Source: CALIZF01 sp046292445 (lineage in GTDB: Bacteria > Pseudomonadota > Alphaproteobacteria > Rhodobacterales > Rhodobacteraceae). From it: a stretch of 64,000 bases of DNA. A program made the translations under genes and the position numbers. Under the pieces are notes generated by a model. The model did not search any database and was not told the origin of the DNA. It worked only from the letters and a program-made list of their open reading frames with translations. Location: positions 65,225-129,224 of the forward strand of contig JBKBQT010000009.1 in the NCBI GenBank assembly GCA_046292445.1, in the 5' to 3' direction. Below are positions 14,598-24,010 of the stretch, in pieces (within the stretch, counting starts at the first letter, position 1; every line of letters begins with the position of its first letter).

Positions 14598-15935
14598 ATG
14601 CCCCTGACCGCCCTGACCGGCACCCGGATCCGCCAGCGCCGCAGCCTGATCGGCCTGCAGCAGGCCGAGCTTGCGCGCGCAGCAGGGATTTCGGCGAGCT
14701 ACCTCAACCTCATCGAGCACAACCGGCGCAAGGTGGCGGGCGGGGTGCTGACCCGCATCGCGGGTGCGCTCGGGGTGGATGCGGCGACGCTGACGGGCGG
14801 GGCCGAGGCGATGCTGCTCGACGATCTGCGCGAGGCGGCCTCGGCGGCGGTCTGGGGCGGCGCGGACGCGCCGGCAGGCGGGGCGCGGCCCGAGATCGAC
14901 CGGATCGAGGATTTCGTCAGCCGGTTCCCGGGCTGGGCCACACTGGTCGCGGCGCAGGTGCGCCGGATCGCCCAGCTTGACCGGGCGGTCGAGGCGCTGT
15001 CGGACCGCATGAGCCACGACCCGCATCTGTCGGCCGCGCTGCACGAGGTGCTGTCGGCGGTCGCGGCCGTGCGGTCCACCGCGACGATCCTGACCGATAC
15101 GCCCAACCTCGAGCCGGTCTGGCGCAGCCGGTTCGAGCGCAACCTTGCGGCCGATTCGGCGCGCCTTGCGCAGGGGGCCGAGGCGCTGGTGGCCTATCTC
15201 GACGCGGTGAGCGAGCAGGACAGCGCCATCGCCGCCCCGCTGGAGGAGCGCGAGGCATGGCTTGCGGCACGCGGCTGGACGCTGCCCGAGCCCGAGACGG
15301 GCGAAGCGGCCTTGCCCGAGGCGCCGGAGCTTGCGAGCGCCGCGGCACGCAGCCTTGCGGCCGACTGGATCGCCACCGCGCAGCGCGATGCCGCCGCACT
15401 GCCGCTGTCGCGGCTGGGCGCGCATCTGGCGGGCGGCGCGGCGGGCGCGGGGCCCGACCCCGGCGCGATCGCCCGGGCGTTCGGGGTCGATCTGGCGGCG
15501 GTGCTCCGGCGGCTCGCCATGCTGCCGCAGGCGGCGTTGCCGCCGGGGGTGGGGCCCTACGGCCTCGTCATGTGCGACGGCGCCGGTGCGCTGGTGCTGC
15601 GCAAGCCGGTGGCGGGGTTCGGCATGCCGCGGTTCGGCGCCGCCTGTCCGCGCTGGCCGCTCTTCGCGGCGCTGGCGCGGCCGGGTGTGCCGCTGCGCTG
15701 CCGCGTCGCCATGCCGGGGCCGGCGGGGGCGCGATTCGTCGTCTGGGCGCTGGGCCGGCCGCGCGACGGCAGCGATTTCGCGCCGCTGCCGGTGCTCGAG
15801 GCGGTGATGCTGATCCTGCCCGACGTTGCCGGAGATGCCGCCGGGCCGGTCGAGCCGGTGGGCGTGTCCTGCCGGATCTGCCCGCGCGGCGATTGCGCGG
15901 CGCGGCGGGAACCGGCGATCGTGTCGGCCGGCTGA
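14598..15935 (+). CDS. XRE-family regulator with ScfR-type (DUF2083) C-terminus
   Basis: The 445-residue protein has an N-terminal XRE helix-turn-helix (IRQRRSLIGLQQAELARAAG, then SYLNLIEHNRR) and a long C-terminal domain. The C-terminal domain includes RFGAACPRWPLF and ends with a Cys motif CRICPRGDCAARREP. This layout matches the RamB/ScfR/PrpR group, which senses short-chain acyl-CoA or propionate/acetate metabolism through a possible metal or Fe-S site. The ATG follows GGAGG at good spacing. It may control acyl-CoA metabolism genes elsewhere; its targets are not visible here. It diverges from hisB. Confidence 0.82.
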   Translation: MPLTALTGTRIRQRRSLIGLQQAELARAAGISASYLNLIEHNRRKVAGGVLTRIAGALGVDAATLTGGAEAMLLDDLREAASAAVWGGADAPAGGARPEIDRIEDFVSRFPGWATLVAAQVRRIAQLDRAVEALSDRMSHDPHLSAALHEVLSAVAAVRSTATILTDTPNLEPVWRSRFERNLAADSARLAQGAEALVAYLDAVSEQDSAIAAPLEEREAWLAARGWTLPEPETGEAALPEAPELASAAARSLAADWIATAQRDAAALPLSRLGAHLAGGAAGAGPDPGAIARAFGVDLAAVLRRLAMLPQAALPPGVGPYGLVMCDGAGALVLRKPVAGFGMPRFGAACPRWPLFAALARPGVPLRCRVAMPGPAGARFVVWALGRPRDGSDFAPLPVLEAVMLILPDVAGDAAGPVEPVGVSCRICPRGDCAARREPAIVSAG

Positions 15936-15959
15936 TCGCCCGCGCGGCAGTGCGGCGGG

Positions 15960-17129
15960 TTATCCCCCGGCGGCGGCTAGCCCTGCATGCCGCCCGGTCG
16001 CGAGGCACGCGGTCAGCAGGTAGCCGCCCGTCGGCGCATCCCAGTCGAGCATCTCGCCCGCCGCGAAAACGCCAGAGAGCGCATGCAGTTGCAGCCCGTC
16101 GTCCAGTGCGCCCCGCGCGATGCCCCCGGCGGTGGAGATCGCCGCGTCGAGCGGGCCCGGGCCGTCGTGGCGCACCACGAGGCGCTTGAGCCGCGCAGCA
16201 AGCGCCAGGGCGCCGGCTGGCAACGGGCGGCCCCATTCCTGCGCGACGGCCACGCGCGCCGGATCGCGCAAGGCGCGGCGCAGGCGGTTGGGCAGGCTTT
16301 GCCGGCCGTTGCCGAGCCGCGCGGCAAGCGCCTCTGGCGTCAGATCGGGGGCGAGGTCGAGCGTCAGGGGCGCGCCCGCGCGCAGCGCCGGGGTCAGCGG
16401 ATAGAGACCGCCGCCCTCGATCCCCCTTTCCGTGATCACAAGTTCGCCCCGGCTCACCGCTGCGCCCGCGCTCAGCCGGATGCCCTTGAGCGGCGCACCC
16501 GCCAGCGGCGCCATATGGGCCGACCAGGCGACGCGCAAGGCGGCGTTGGACGGCGCGAAGGGCGTGATCGCCACCCCGCGCGCGGCGAGGATCGGCGCCC
16601 AGGCCCCGTCCGACCCGAGCCGCGACCAGGACGCGCCGCCGAGCGCCAGGATCGTGCGGCGCGGGGCGCAGGTCACGGCGCCGCCCGGCGCGTCGAAGGC
16701 CAGCGCGTCGCCCGCAAACCCCGTCCAGCGCCAGCGGGTGCGCAGGGTGACGCCAAGCCCTGCGAGGCGGCCGAGCCAGGCGCGCAGCAGCGGGGATGCC
16801 TTCATCGCCACCGGAAAGACGCGCCCCGTGCTGCCCGTGAACACGTCCTGCCCGAGGTCGCGGGACCAGGCGGCGACATCGTCGGGGCCGAATGTGGCGA
16901 GGATCGGGGCGAGCCATGGCGCCGCCGGGCCATAGGCGGCGGCGAAGGCCGCGGGCGGCTCGGCCTTGGTGAGGTTGAGGCCGGATTTGCCGGCCATCAG
17001 GAACTTGCGTCCCGCCGTCGGCATGGCCTCGGCGACCGTCACGCGCAGCCCGGCCCGCGCCATGACCTCGGCCGCCATCAGGCCGGCCGGGCCGGCGCCG
17101 ATCACCAGCGCGTCGGGGGGGGCGGTCAT
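15960..17129 (-). CDS. HI0933/BaiN-like flavoprotein (TIGR03862 type)
   Basis: The 389-residue NAD(P)/FAD oxidoreductase has a GAGPAG dinucleotide fold at the N-terminus. It continues through GRKFLMAGKSGLNLT, GRVFPVAMKAS, LALGGASWSRLGSDG and the C-terminal GEMLDWDAPTGGYLL, which is diagnostic of the family. The physiological substrate is unknown for most members. It is a single gene convergent with the ScfR-type regulator. Length is complete, and the start MTAPPDALVIG fits the fold. Confidence 0.85.
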   Translation of the reverse strand: MTAPPDALVIGAGPAGLMAAEVMARAGLRVTVAEAMPTAGRKFLMAGKSGLNLTKAEPPAAFAAAYGPAAPWLAPILATFGPDDVAAWSRDLGQDVFTGSTGRVFPVAMKASPLLRAWLGRLAGLGVTLRTRWRWTGFAGDALAFDAPGGAVTCAPRRTILALGGASWSRLGSDGAWAPILAARGVAITPFAPSNAALRVAWSAHMAPLAGAPLKGIRLSAGAAVSRGELVITERGIEGGGLYPLTPALRAGAPLTLDLAPDLTPEALAARLGNGRQSLPNRLRRALRDPARVAVAQEWGRPLPAGALALAARLKRLVVRHDGPGPLDAAISTAGGIARGALDDGLQLHALSGVFAAGEMLDWDAPTGGYLLTACLATGRHAGLAAAGG

Positions 17130-17187
17130 GCGGCGGACCGGGGTCGGCCGTGCGCCGATGCCGGCCGCTGCGCCTCCGGACCCGCCG

Positions 17188-18366
17188 TCACGGCCGGTGC
17201 AGCAGCAGCGCCACGCCCTGCCCGACGCCGACGCAGAGCGTGACCAGCGCGTGATCGCCGCCCTCCTCGGTCAGCCGGCGCGCGGCGGTGGAGGCGATGC
17301 GCGCGCCCGACATGCCCAGCGGATGGCCCATGGCGATCGCACCCCCCCGGCCATTCACGCGCGCATCGTCGTCGGCCAGCCCCCATGCGCGGGTGCAGGC
17401 GAGCGCCTGGGCGGCAAAGGCCTCGTTGAGCTCGATCACCGCCATGTCGCGGGGGGCAAGGCCGGTGCGCGCGGCGAGCCGTTCCGCAGCCGCGACCGGG
17501 CCGATGCCCATGATCCGCGGCGGGACGCCCGCGCTCGCGGCGGCACCGAGGCGCGCAAGCGGCGTCCAGCCGTGGCGGTTGACCGCCGCCTCGGAGGCGA
17601 GCAGAACCGCCGCCGCGCCGTCGTTCACGCCGCTGGCATTGCCGGCGGTCACCGTTCCCCCGGCGCGGAAGGGGGCGGGCAGCGCAGCGAGGGCCGCCAT
17701 CGTCGTGGCGCGCGGATGTTCGTCGGCGCTTACCACGGTGTCGCCCTTGCGCGCGGGGATCGTCACCGGGGCGATGTCGGCGGCGTGCCAGCCGGCATCG
17801 TAGCGGGCCTGCGAGCGCAGCGCGAAGGCATCCTGGTCGGCGCGGGAGATGCCCATCTCGGCGGCGAGGGTCTCGGCCGTCTCGGGCATCGCGTCGATGC
17901 CGTATTGCCGCTCGATCGCGCGGTTGACGAAGCGCCAGCCGATGGTGGTGTCGTGGATCTCGGCGGTGCGGGCAAAGGCGCTGCTTGCCTTGGGCATCAC
18001 GAAAGGCGCCCGCGACATCGATTCGACCCCGCCCGCGACGATCACATCGGCCGCGCCGTCGCGGATGATCCGCGCGCCCGCGATCACCGCGTCGAGGCCG
18101 CTGGCGCAGAGGCGGTTGACGGTCAGCGCCGGCACCGTCTCGGGCAGGCGCGACAGCAGGACGGCCATGCGCGCAACATTGCGGTTGTCCTCGCCGGCCT
18201 GATTGGCGCAGCCCAGCACGACCTCGTCCACCGGCGGGTTGCCGGTGGCCTCGAGCAGGGCGTCGATCACATGCCCGGCCATGTCATCGGGCCGCACAGC
18301 CGACAACACCCCTGCATAGCGCCCGATCGGGGTGCGCCGCGCTGCGACGAGAAAGACCTGTGTCAT
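17188..18366 (-). CDS. Acetyl-CoA acyltransferase (3-oxoadipyl-CoA thiolase-like)
   Basis: The 392-residue thiolase has the full catalytic set: nucleophile C87 in NRLCASG, H348 in GHPLGMSG, and C378 in LCVGVGQG. The last motif is typical of the PcaF/PaaJ group acting on 3-oxoadipyl-CoA and similar beta-keto dicarboxylyl-CoAs. It is transcribed divergently from the 2-aminobenzoyl-CoA monooxygenase gene, with the tandem operator repeats between them. It probably performs the final thiolytic cleavage of the ring-derived beta-ketoacyl-CoA. The exact chain length cannot be read from the sequence. Confidence 0.9.
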   Translation of the reverse strand: MTQVFLVAARRTPIGRYAGVLSAVRPDDMAGHVIDALLEATGNPPVDEVVLGCANQAGEDNRNVARMAVLLSRLPETVPALTVNRLCASGLDAVIAGARIIRDGAADVIVAGGVESMSRAPFVMPKASSAFARTAEIHDTTIGWRFVNRAIERQYGIDAMPETAETLAAEMGISRADQDAFALRSQARYDAGWHAADIAPVTIPARKGDTVVSADEHPRATTMAALAALPAPFRAGGTVTAGNASGVNDGAAAVLLASEAAVNRHGWTPLARLGAAASAGVPPRIMGIGPVAAAERLAARTGLAPRDMAVIELNEAFAAQALACTRAWGLADDDARVNGRGGAIAMGHPLGMSGARIASTAARRLTEEGGDHALVTLCVGVGQGVALLLHRP

Positions 18367-18415
18367 GCCCTTGTCCCTCCGGCTTGCCGCGCCATCCTAG
18401 CGGGTGGGTCGGATG

Positions 18416-18443
18416 CTTCAAGCTAGAAATTTCAAGCTTGAAA
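18416..18443. promoter_or_regulatory. Two tandem 14-bp operator repeats
   Basis: Copy 1 is CTTCAAGCTAGAAA (18416-18429) and copy 2 is TTTCAAGCTTGAAA (18430-18443), a perfect palindrome that extends to 16 bp as ATTTCAAGCTTGAAAT. They lie between the divergent thiolase and monooxygenase genes. The same repeat occurs three times, also with 14-bp spacing, upstream of the ABC transporter at 33273-33314. The MarR regulator encoded at 21522-21965 is the obvious candidate binder. Confidence 0.75.
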
Positions 18444-18496
18444 TAAGTCCGGCGCGATGGCATGGTGGCCGCAAGACGGCGCGGAGGGCAAGGGCG

Positions 18497-20785
18497 ATGA
18501 AGATACTCTGTCTGGGGGGCGGGCCGGCGGGCCTTTACTTTGCGATCTCGATGAAGTTGCGCGATCCGTCGCATGACGTGACCGTGCTCGAGCGCAACCG
18601 CGCCAACGACACCTTCGGCTGGGGCGTGGTGCTGTCGGACGACGCGCTGAGCCGGATGCAGAAGAACGATCCCAAGTCCACCAACGCCATCCGCGACCAT
18701 TTCGCCTACTGGGACGATATCGCCGTCGTCCACAACGGCGTGCGCACCGTGTCGGGCGGGCATGGGTTTGCCGGGATCGGGCGCAAGCAGATGCTGATCC
18801 TGCTGCAGGAGCGCGCGCGCGAACTGGGCGTGACGATGCAGTTCCAGACCGAATTCCGGTCGGCCGAGGAATACCGCCGGGAATACGACCTCGTGGTGGC
18901 CTGCGACGGGCTCAATTCCGTGGTCCGGCGGGAATACCAGGAGGTGTTCCAGCCCGAGATCGACATGCGCAAGTGCAAGTTCGTCTGGCTGGGCACGCAC
19001 CAGAAATTCGACGACGCTTTCACCTTCATCTTCGAGAAGACCGAGCACGGCTGGGTCTGGGCGCATGTCTACCAGTTCGACGCCAACACCGCGACCTTCA
19101 TCGTGGAATGCATGCCCGACACCTGGGACCGCTGGGGTTTCGAGGCGATGTCCAAGGAAGAGACGATCGCGACCTGCGAACGGATCTTTGCCGCCCATCT
19201 GGGCGGGCATGCGCTGATGTCGAATGCGGCGCATCTGCGCGGCTCGGCGGTCTGGATGCAGTTCCCGAGGGTGATCTGCCAGAAGTGGTATCACGAGAAC
19301 GTGGTGCTCATGGGCGATGCGGCGGCGACATCGCATTTCTCGATCGGCTCGGGCTCGCGGCTGGCCTTCGACAGCGCGATCGCGCTGGCCGAATACCTCC
19401 ATTCCGAACCGACGATGGCGCGGGCCTTCGAGCGCTATCAGGACGAGCGGCGCGTCGAGGTGCTGCGCACGCAATCGGCGGCGCGCAACAGCCTCGAGTG
19501 GTTCGAGGAGGTCGAGCGCTATCTCGACATGCCGCCCGCGCAATTCGCCTATTCGCTGCTCACGCGCAGCCAGCGCATCAGCCACGAGAACCTGCGGATG
19601 CGCGATCCGCAATGGCTGCGCGCGGCCGAGGACTGGTTCCAGGCGCAGGCGGGGGGCAACGCGGGCCGTGCACCGATGTTCGCGCCGTTCCGGCTGCGCG
19701 AGATGTATCTGACCAACCGCGTCGTCGTCTCGCCCATGGCGCAATACAAGGCCGTCGATGGCGCGCCGACGGACTGGCATTTCGTCCATTATGCCGAGCG
19801 GGCCAAGGGCGGGGCGGGTCTGGTCTATACCGAGATGACCTGCGTGAGCCCCGAGGGGCGCATCACCCCCGGTTGCCCCGGCCTCTATGCGCCCGAGCAC
19901 GAGGCGCAATGGAAGCGGCTGGTCGATTTCGTCCATGCCGAGACCACGGCCAGGATCTGCTGCCAGATCGGGCATGCCGGGCGAAAGGGCTCCACCCAGC
20001 TCGGATGGGAGGAGATGGACGCGCCGCTCATGGACGGCAACTGGCCGCTGCTGAGCGCCTCGGCCATTCCCTGGAGCCCGCGCAACGCGGTGCCCAAGGC
20101 CATGGACCGCGCCGACATGGACCTGGTGCGCGACCAGTTCGTCGCGGCCGCCGAGATGGCCGACCGGGCCGGGTTCGACATGATCGAGCTGCATGCGGCC
20201 CACGGGTATCTTCTGTCGTCCTTCATCTCGCCGCTGTCGAACCTGCGCGACGACGAATACGGCGGCAGCCTCGAGAACCGGATGCGCTATCCGCTCGAGG
20301 TCTTTGCGGCGATGCGCGCGGCCTGGCCTGCGACCAAGCCGATGGCGGTGCGCATCTCGGCCACCGACTGGGCGGGGCCGGACGGCCTGACGCCCGAGGA
20401 ATCGGTGCAGGTGGCGCGGATGTTCACGCAGGCGGGGGCTGATATCATCGACGTGTCGGCGGGCCAGACCTCGACGGAGGCGCGGCCGATCTACGGCCGG
20501 ATGTTCCAGACCCCGTTCAGCGACCGCATCCGCAACGAGGGGCATGTCGCGACGATGGCGGTCGGCAACATCTACGAGCCCGATCATGTCAACTCGATCC
20601 TGATGGCCGGGCGGGCCGATCTTGTGTGCCTTGCCCGCCCGCATCTGTCCGACCCCTACTGGACGCTGCGCGCGGCGACCACGCTGGGCGACGAGGCGAC
20701 CGAATGGCCGCTGCCCTACCTTGCGGGGCGCGATCAGGCGCGCCGGCTCGCGGCACAAAAGCAACCCGAAAGCATCCGGGTGTGA
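18497..20785 (+). CDS. 2-aminobenzoyl-CoA monooxygenase/reductase-type fusion
   Basis: The 762-residue protein fuses two flavoenzymes. Residues 1 to about 390 form an aromatic FAD monooxygenase with GGGPAGLYFAI, and GDAAATSHFSIGSGSRLAFD for flavin binding. From about 400 an old-yellow-enzyme FMN domain follows with VVSPMAQYKA, QIGHAGRKGS and DDEYGGSLENR. The layout matches 2-aminobenzoyl-CoA monooxygenase/reductase (AbmA), which hydroxylates and then dearomatises 2-aminobenzoyl-CoA. The close relative salicylyl-CoA 5-hydroxylase is the main alternative. The CoA ligase and RidA genes in the same cluster favour anthranilate. The ATG at 18497 follows GGAGGG. Confidence 0.85.
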   Translation: MKILCLGGGPAGLYFAISMKLRDPSHDVTVLERNRANDTFGWGVVLSDDALSRMQKNDPKSTNAIRDHFAYWDDIAVVHNGVRTVSGGHGFAGIGRKQMLILLQERARELGVTMQFQTEFRSAEEYRREYDLVVACDGLNSVVRREYQEVFQPEIDMRKCKFVWLGTHQKFDDAFTFIFEKTEHGWVWAHVYQFDANTATFIVECMPDTWDRWGFEAMSKEETIATCERIFAAHLGGHALMSNAAHLRGSAVWMQFPRVICQKWYHENVVLMGDAAATSHFSIGSGSRLAFDSAIALAEYLHSEPTMARAFERYQDERRVEVLRTQSAARNSLEWFEEVERYLDMPPAQFAYSLLTRSQRISHENLRMRDPQWLRAAEDWFQAQAGGNAGRAPMFAPFRLREMYLTNRVVVSPMAQYKAVDGAPTDWHFVHYAERAKGGAGLVYTEMTCVSPEGRITPGCPGLYAPEHEAQWKRLVDFVHAETTARICCQIGHAGRKGSTQLGWEEMDAPLMDGNWPLLSASAIPWSPRNAVPKAMDRADMDLVRDQFVAAAEMADRAGFDMIELHAAHGYLLSSFISPLSNLRDDEYGGSLENRMRYPLEVFAAMRAAWPATKPMAVRISATDWAGPDGLTPEESVQVARMFTQAGADIIDVSAGQTSTEARPIYGRMFQTPFSDRIRNEGHVATMAVGNIYEPDHVNSILMAGRADLVCLARPHLSDPYWTLRAATTLGDEATEWPLPYLAGRDQARRLAAQKQPESIRV

Positions 20786-21522
20786 TGCTTGCGGGGCGGC
20801 GCGCGCTGGTGACGGGCGGCGGGACCGGGGTCGGTGCCGACCTCGCGCGCGGGCTTGCCGGCGCGGGCGCCGAGGTGGTGATCGCCGGGCGGCGGCTGGC
20901 GCCGCTCGAAGCGGTGGCAGCCGCCCTGCCCGGCATCCGGCCGCTGGCGGCCGACGTGACCGACGCGGCGAGCGTCGCCGCGCTCTTCGCGGCGGCGGGG
21001 CCCTGCGACATCGTCATTGCCAATGCGGGGGCGGCGGACAGCGCCCCCTTCGGGCGCACGACGCTGGAGCAATGGAACGCGATGCTTGCCGTGAACCTGA
21101 CGGGCGTGTTCCTGACGTTCCGCGAGGGCCTCGCGCGGATGGACGGCTGGGGCCGGCTGATCGCGGTGGCCTCGACGGCGGGGTTGAAGGGCTATGGCTA
21201 TGTGGCGCCCTATGCTGCGGCCAAGCACGGCGTCGTGGGGCTCTGCCGGTCGCTCGCGATCGAAGTGGCGAGGCGCCCGGTGACGGTCAACGCGCTCTGC
21301 CCCGGGTTTCTCGATACCGAGATGACGGATCGGTCGGTTGCCAATATCGTCGCCAAGACCGGCCGCAGCGCGGAAGAGGCGCGCGCGGGCCTTGCCGCGA
21401 CCAACCCGCAAAAGCGGCTGATCCGGCCGGCCGAGGTGACGGCGGCGGCGCTGTGGCTCTGTGCGCCGGGGTCCGAGGGCGTGACGGGGCAGGCGATCGC
21501 GATCGCGGGGGGCGAGGTGTGA
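20785..21522 (+). CDS. SDR oxidoreductase (hydroxyacyl-CoA dehydrogenase candidate)
   Basis: The 245-residue classical SDR has TGGGTGVGADLARGL, NAG in IANAGAA, the Ser of VASTAG, an active-site Tyr-Lys pair in YAAAKHG, and C-terminal AGGEV. It shares one base with the stop of the monooxygenase gene, so translation is coupled. The likely job is NAD(P)-dependent oxidation of a 3-hydroxyacyl-CoA in the beta-oxidation-like phase of aminobenzoyl-CoA breakdown. A ring ketone reductase role is the alternative. Confidence 0.85.
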   Translation: MLAGRRALVTGGGTGVGADLARGLAGAGAEVVIAGRRLAPLEAVAAALPGIRPLAADVTDAASVAALFAAAGPCDIVIANAGAADSAPFGRTTLEQWNAMLAVNLTGVFLTFREGLARMDGWGRLIAVASTAGLKGYGYVAPYAAAKHGVVGLCRSLAIEVARRPVTVNALCPGFLDTEMTDRSVANIVAKTGRSAEEARAGLAATNPQKRLIRPAEVTAAALWLCAPGSEGVTGQAIAIAGGEV

Positions 21523-21965
21523 TGCAGGTGCCGGTGGCCTCCGATCCCCTGTCCAAGCGGCGGCTCAAGATGTGGATCCGCCTTCTGGGGGCAACCCGGG
21601 CGGCCGAGAGCCATTTGCGCGAGTATCTGCGCACGCAGCATGGCACGACGCTGCCCCGGTTCGACGTGATGGCCGCGCTCTGGCGGCGGCGCGAGGGGGT
21701 GACCATGTCCGAACTCTCGCGCATGTTGCTGGTGTCGAACGGCAATGCGACGACGGTGGTGGACCGGCTCGAGGCCGACGGCCTTGTCAAGCGCACGCAG
21801 AGGGCGAGCGACCGGCGCACGGTGCATGTCGCGCTGACCGAGGCGGGGGCCGAGGCCTTCGAGGCGCTGGCGGCCGGGCACGAGACCGAGATCGCGAAAC
21901 TGTTCGGCGATCTGACCGAGGCGGAACTCGACACGATGACGGCGATACTCAAGCGGTTGGGCTGA
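21522..21965 (+). CDS. MarR-family transcriptional regulator
   Basis: The 147-residue winged-helix protein shows MarR features: helix LRTQHGTTLPRFDVMAALWRR, the recognition region MSELSRMLLVSNGNATTVVD, the wing KRTQRASDRRTVHVALT and a C-terminal dimer helix. MarR proteins next to aromatic CoA pathways usually repress until an aromatic-CoA thioester binds. The gene overlaps the SDR stop and lies inside the operon it probably controls. The tandem palindromes at 18416-18443 and 33273-33314 fit the symmetry of a MarR dimer site. Effector and targets are inferred. Confidence 0.88.
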   Translation: MQVPVASDPLSKRRLKMWIRLLGATRAAESHLREYLRTQHGTTLPRFDVMAALWRRREGVTMSELSRMLLVSNGNATTVVDRLEADGLVKRTQRASDRRTVHVALTEAGAEAFEALAAGHETEIAKLFGDLTEAELDTMTAILKRLG

Positions 21966-21985
21966 AACGGATGGGGAGGACGGAG

Positions 21986-22798
21986 ATGACCGAGCTTGCA
22001 GGGTTCAGCCCGCAGCATTTTCTGTGGGCGGTGAGCGAGCGCATCGCGGTCGTGCGGCTGAACCGCCCCGAGCGGAAGAACCCGCTGACCTTCGAGAGCT
22101 ATGCCGAGCTGCGCGATCTGTTCCGCCAGTTGCCCTATGCGACCGATGTCGATGTGGTGGTCTTTGCGTCGAACGGCGGGAACTTCTGTTCCGGCGGGGA
22201 TGTGCACGAGATCATCGGGCCGCTGGTGGGCATGGACATGAAGGCCCTGCTGGCCTTCACCCGGATGACCGGCGATCTTGTGAAGGCGATGATCCATTGC
22301 GGCAAGCCGGTGATCGCGGCGGTGGACGGCGTCTGCGTGGGCGCGGGGGCGATCATCGCGATGGCGGCGGACCTGCGGCTGGCGAGCCCGGGGGCGAAAT
22401 GCGCGTTCCTGTTCACCCGGGTGGGGCTTGCGGGCTGCGACATGGGGGCCTGCGCGATGCTGCCGCGGATCATCGGACAGGGGCGGGCGGCCGAATTGCT
22501 CTATACCGGCCGGGTGATGCGCGCCGATGAGGGCGCGGCCTGGGGATTCTGGAACGCGCTGCATGCGCCCGAGGCGCTGGAGGGGGCGGCGATGGATCTG
22601 GCGCGCACCCTCGCGGCGGGGCCGACCTTCGCGCATGGCATGACCAAGACGATGCTGGCGCAGGAATGGACCATGAGCCTTGACCAGGCGATCGAGGCCG
22701 AGGCGCAGGCGCAGGCGATCTGCATGCAGACGCGCGATTTCGAGCGGGCATACCGCGCCTTCGTGGCGAAGCAGACGCCGGTCTTTGCCGGGGACTAG
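21986..22798 (+). CDS. Enoyl-CoA hydratase/isomerase family protein
   Basis: The 270-residue crotonase-fold protein has VVRLNRPERKNPLTFE, the oxyanion-hole motif GGNFCSGGDVHEI and the second oxyanion region IAAVDGVCVGAGAIIAMAADLR. The catalytic positions after GLAGCDMGA do not show the classical Glu pair clearly, so hydratase, isomerase or ring-opening hydrolase activity are all possible. The ATG follows GGAGGACGGAG. It sits between the MarR and the acyl-CoA dehydrogenase genes of the aminobenzoyl-CoA cluster. Confidence 0.85.
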   Translation: MTELAGFSPQHFLWAVSERIAVVRLNRPERKNPLTFESYAELRDLFRQLPYATDVDVVVFASNGGNFCSGGDVHEIIGPLVGMDMKALLAFTRMTGDLVKAMIHCGKPVIAAVDGVCVGAGAIIAMAADLRLASPGAKCAFLFTRVGLAGCDMGACAMLPRIIGQGRAAELLYTGRVMRADEGAAWGFWNALHAPEALEGAAMDLARTLAAGPTFAHGMTKTMLAQEWTMSLDQAIEAEAQAQAICMQTRDFERAYRAFVAKQTPVFAGD

Positions 22799-22819
22799 GC
22801 GTCGTGCCCGGTCCAGCCG

Positions 22820-22840
22820 CCGGGGGCTTCGCGCCCCCGG
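22820..22840 (+). terminator. GC hairpin downstream of enoyl-CoA hydratase gene
   Basis: CCGGGGGC (22820-22827) pairs with GCCCCCGG (22833-22840) around a 5-base loop. It is followed within nine bases by a 23-bp dispersed repeat. There is no U-run, so it may attenuate rather than fully terminate; the next gene continues in the same direction. Confidence 0.5.
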
Positions 22841-22848
22841 ACCCCCGC

Positions 22849-22871
22849 GGAGTATTTGGAGAACAGTGAAG
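22849..22871 (+). repeat. Dispersed 23-bp repeat, copy A
   Basis: The consensus of the four copies is GGAGTATTT, three variable bases, GAAC, AG or GA, then TGAAG. In this copy the repeat runs into the start of the next gene. Its internal GGAG could act as the ribosome site and its last base is the G of the GTG start codon. Confidence 0.7.
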
Positions 22872-24010
22872 TGGCGGATCGTTCCTTTCTGACTTGGCCG
22901 TTCTTCGAGGACCGGCATCGGGCGCTGGCGGCGGCGCTGGACGACTGGTGTGCGGCCCATCTTCCGGTGGAGCACGGCGACGTGGATGCGGCCTGCCGGG
23001 CGCTTGTGGCGATGCTCGGCGCGGGCGGGTGGCTGGTGTATTCGGGGGCAGGGGCGGGCGAGCGGCTCGACGTGCGCACGCTGTGCCTGATCCGCGAGAC
23101 GCTGGCGCGCCATGACGGGCTTGCCGATTTTGCCTTTGCGATGCAGGGGCTCGGGATGGGCGCGGTGTCGCTGTTCGGCACGGATGCGCAGCGGGCATGG
23201 CTGGACCGCACGCGGGCGGGGCGGGCGATCTCGGCCTTTGCGCTGACCGAGCCAGGGTCGGGGTCGGATGTGGCGCGCACGGCGACCGTGGCGGTGCGGG
23301 ACGGGGACGATTACGTCCTGTCGGGGGAAAAGACCTATATTTCCAATGGCGGGATCGCGGATGTCTATGTCGTTTTTGCCCGGACGGGCGAGGCGGCGGG
23401 AGCGCGGGGGCTCTCGGCCTTCCTGATGCCGGCGGATGCGCCGGGGCTGTCGGTGGTCGAGCGGATCGCGGTTGTGGCGCCGCATCCGCTCGCCCATCTG
23501 CGGCTCGACGGGGTGCGCCTGCCGGCTGAGGCGATGATCGGTGCGCCGGGGGCGGGGTTCAAGGTCGCGATGGCGGTGCTCGATGTGTTCCGGTCCACCG
23601 TCGGGGCGGCGGCGCTCGGGTTCGCGCGCCGGGCGCTGGACGAGGCGGTAGCGCGGGTCAAGGCACGGCAGCTGTTCGGGGCGCCGCTCGCCGAGTTGCA
23701 GATGGTGCAGGGGCATGTCGCCGATATGGCGGTGGATGTCGATGCGGCGGCGCTGCTCGTTTACCGGGCGGCCTGGACCAAGGACATGGGCGCGCCGCGT
23801 ATCACGCGCGAGGCGGCCATGGCCAAGATGCATGCGACCGAGGCCGCGCAGCGGGTGATCGACGCGGCAGTGCAGCTGTTCGGCGGCGACGGTGTGCGCA
23901 AGGGGTTCATCGTCGAGAGTCTTTACCGCGAGATCCGGGCCTTGCGGATCTACGAGGGCGCGACGGATGTGCAGAAGGTGGTGATCGCGCGGGCGGCGCT
24001 CGAGGGGTGA
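22871..24010 (+). CDS. Acyl-CoA dehydrogenase
   Basis: The 379-residue enzyme has the acyl-CoA dehydrogenase layout: FALTEPGSGSDVARTAT (flavin and substrate loop), GEKTYISNGGIADVYVVFA, and VVERIA in the beta domain. Near the C-terminus is the catalytic Glu in RIYEGATDVQK. Unlike the island enzyme at 2292-3455, it uses the standard base position. It would oxidise a ring-opened acyl-CoA in the aminobenzoyl-CoA route. The start is taken as GTG at 22871; an in-frame TTG at 22856 lies inside the dispersed repeat. Its stop overlaps the thioesterase start. Confidence 0.88.
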   Translation: MADRSFLTWPFFEDRHRALAAALDDWCAAHLPVEHGDVDAACRALVAMLGAGGWLVYSGAGAGERLDVRTLCLIRETLARHDGLADFAFAMQGLGMGAVSLFGTDAQRAWLDRTRAGRAISAFALTEPGSGSDVARTATVAVRDGDDYVLSGEKTYISNGGIADVYVVFARTGEAAGARGLSAFLMPADAPGLSVVERIAVVAPHPLAHLRLDGVRLPAEAMIGAPGAGFKVAMAVLDVFRSTVGAAALGFARRALDEAVARVKARQLFGAPLAELQMVQGHVADMAVDVDAAALLVYRAAWTKDMGAPRITREAAMAKMHATEAAQRVIDAAVQLFGGDGVRKGFIVESLYREIRALRIYEGATDVQKVVIARAALEG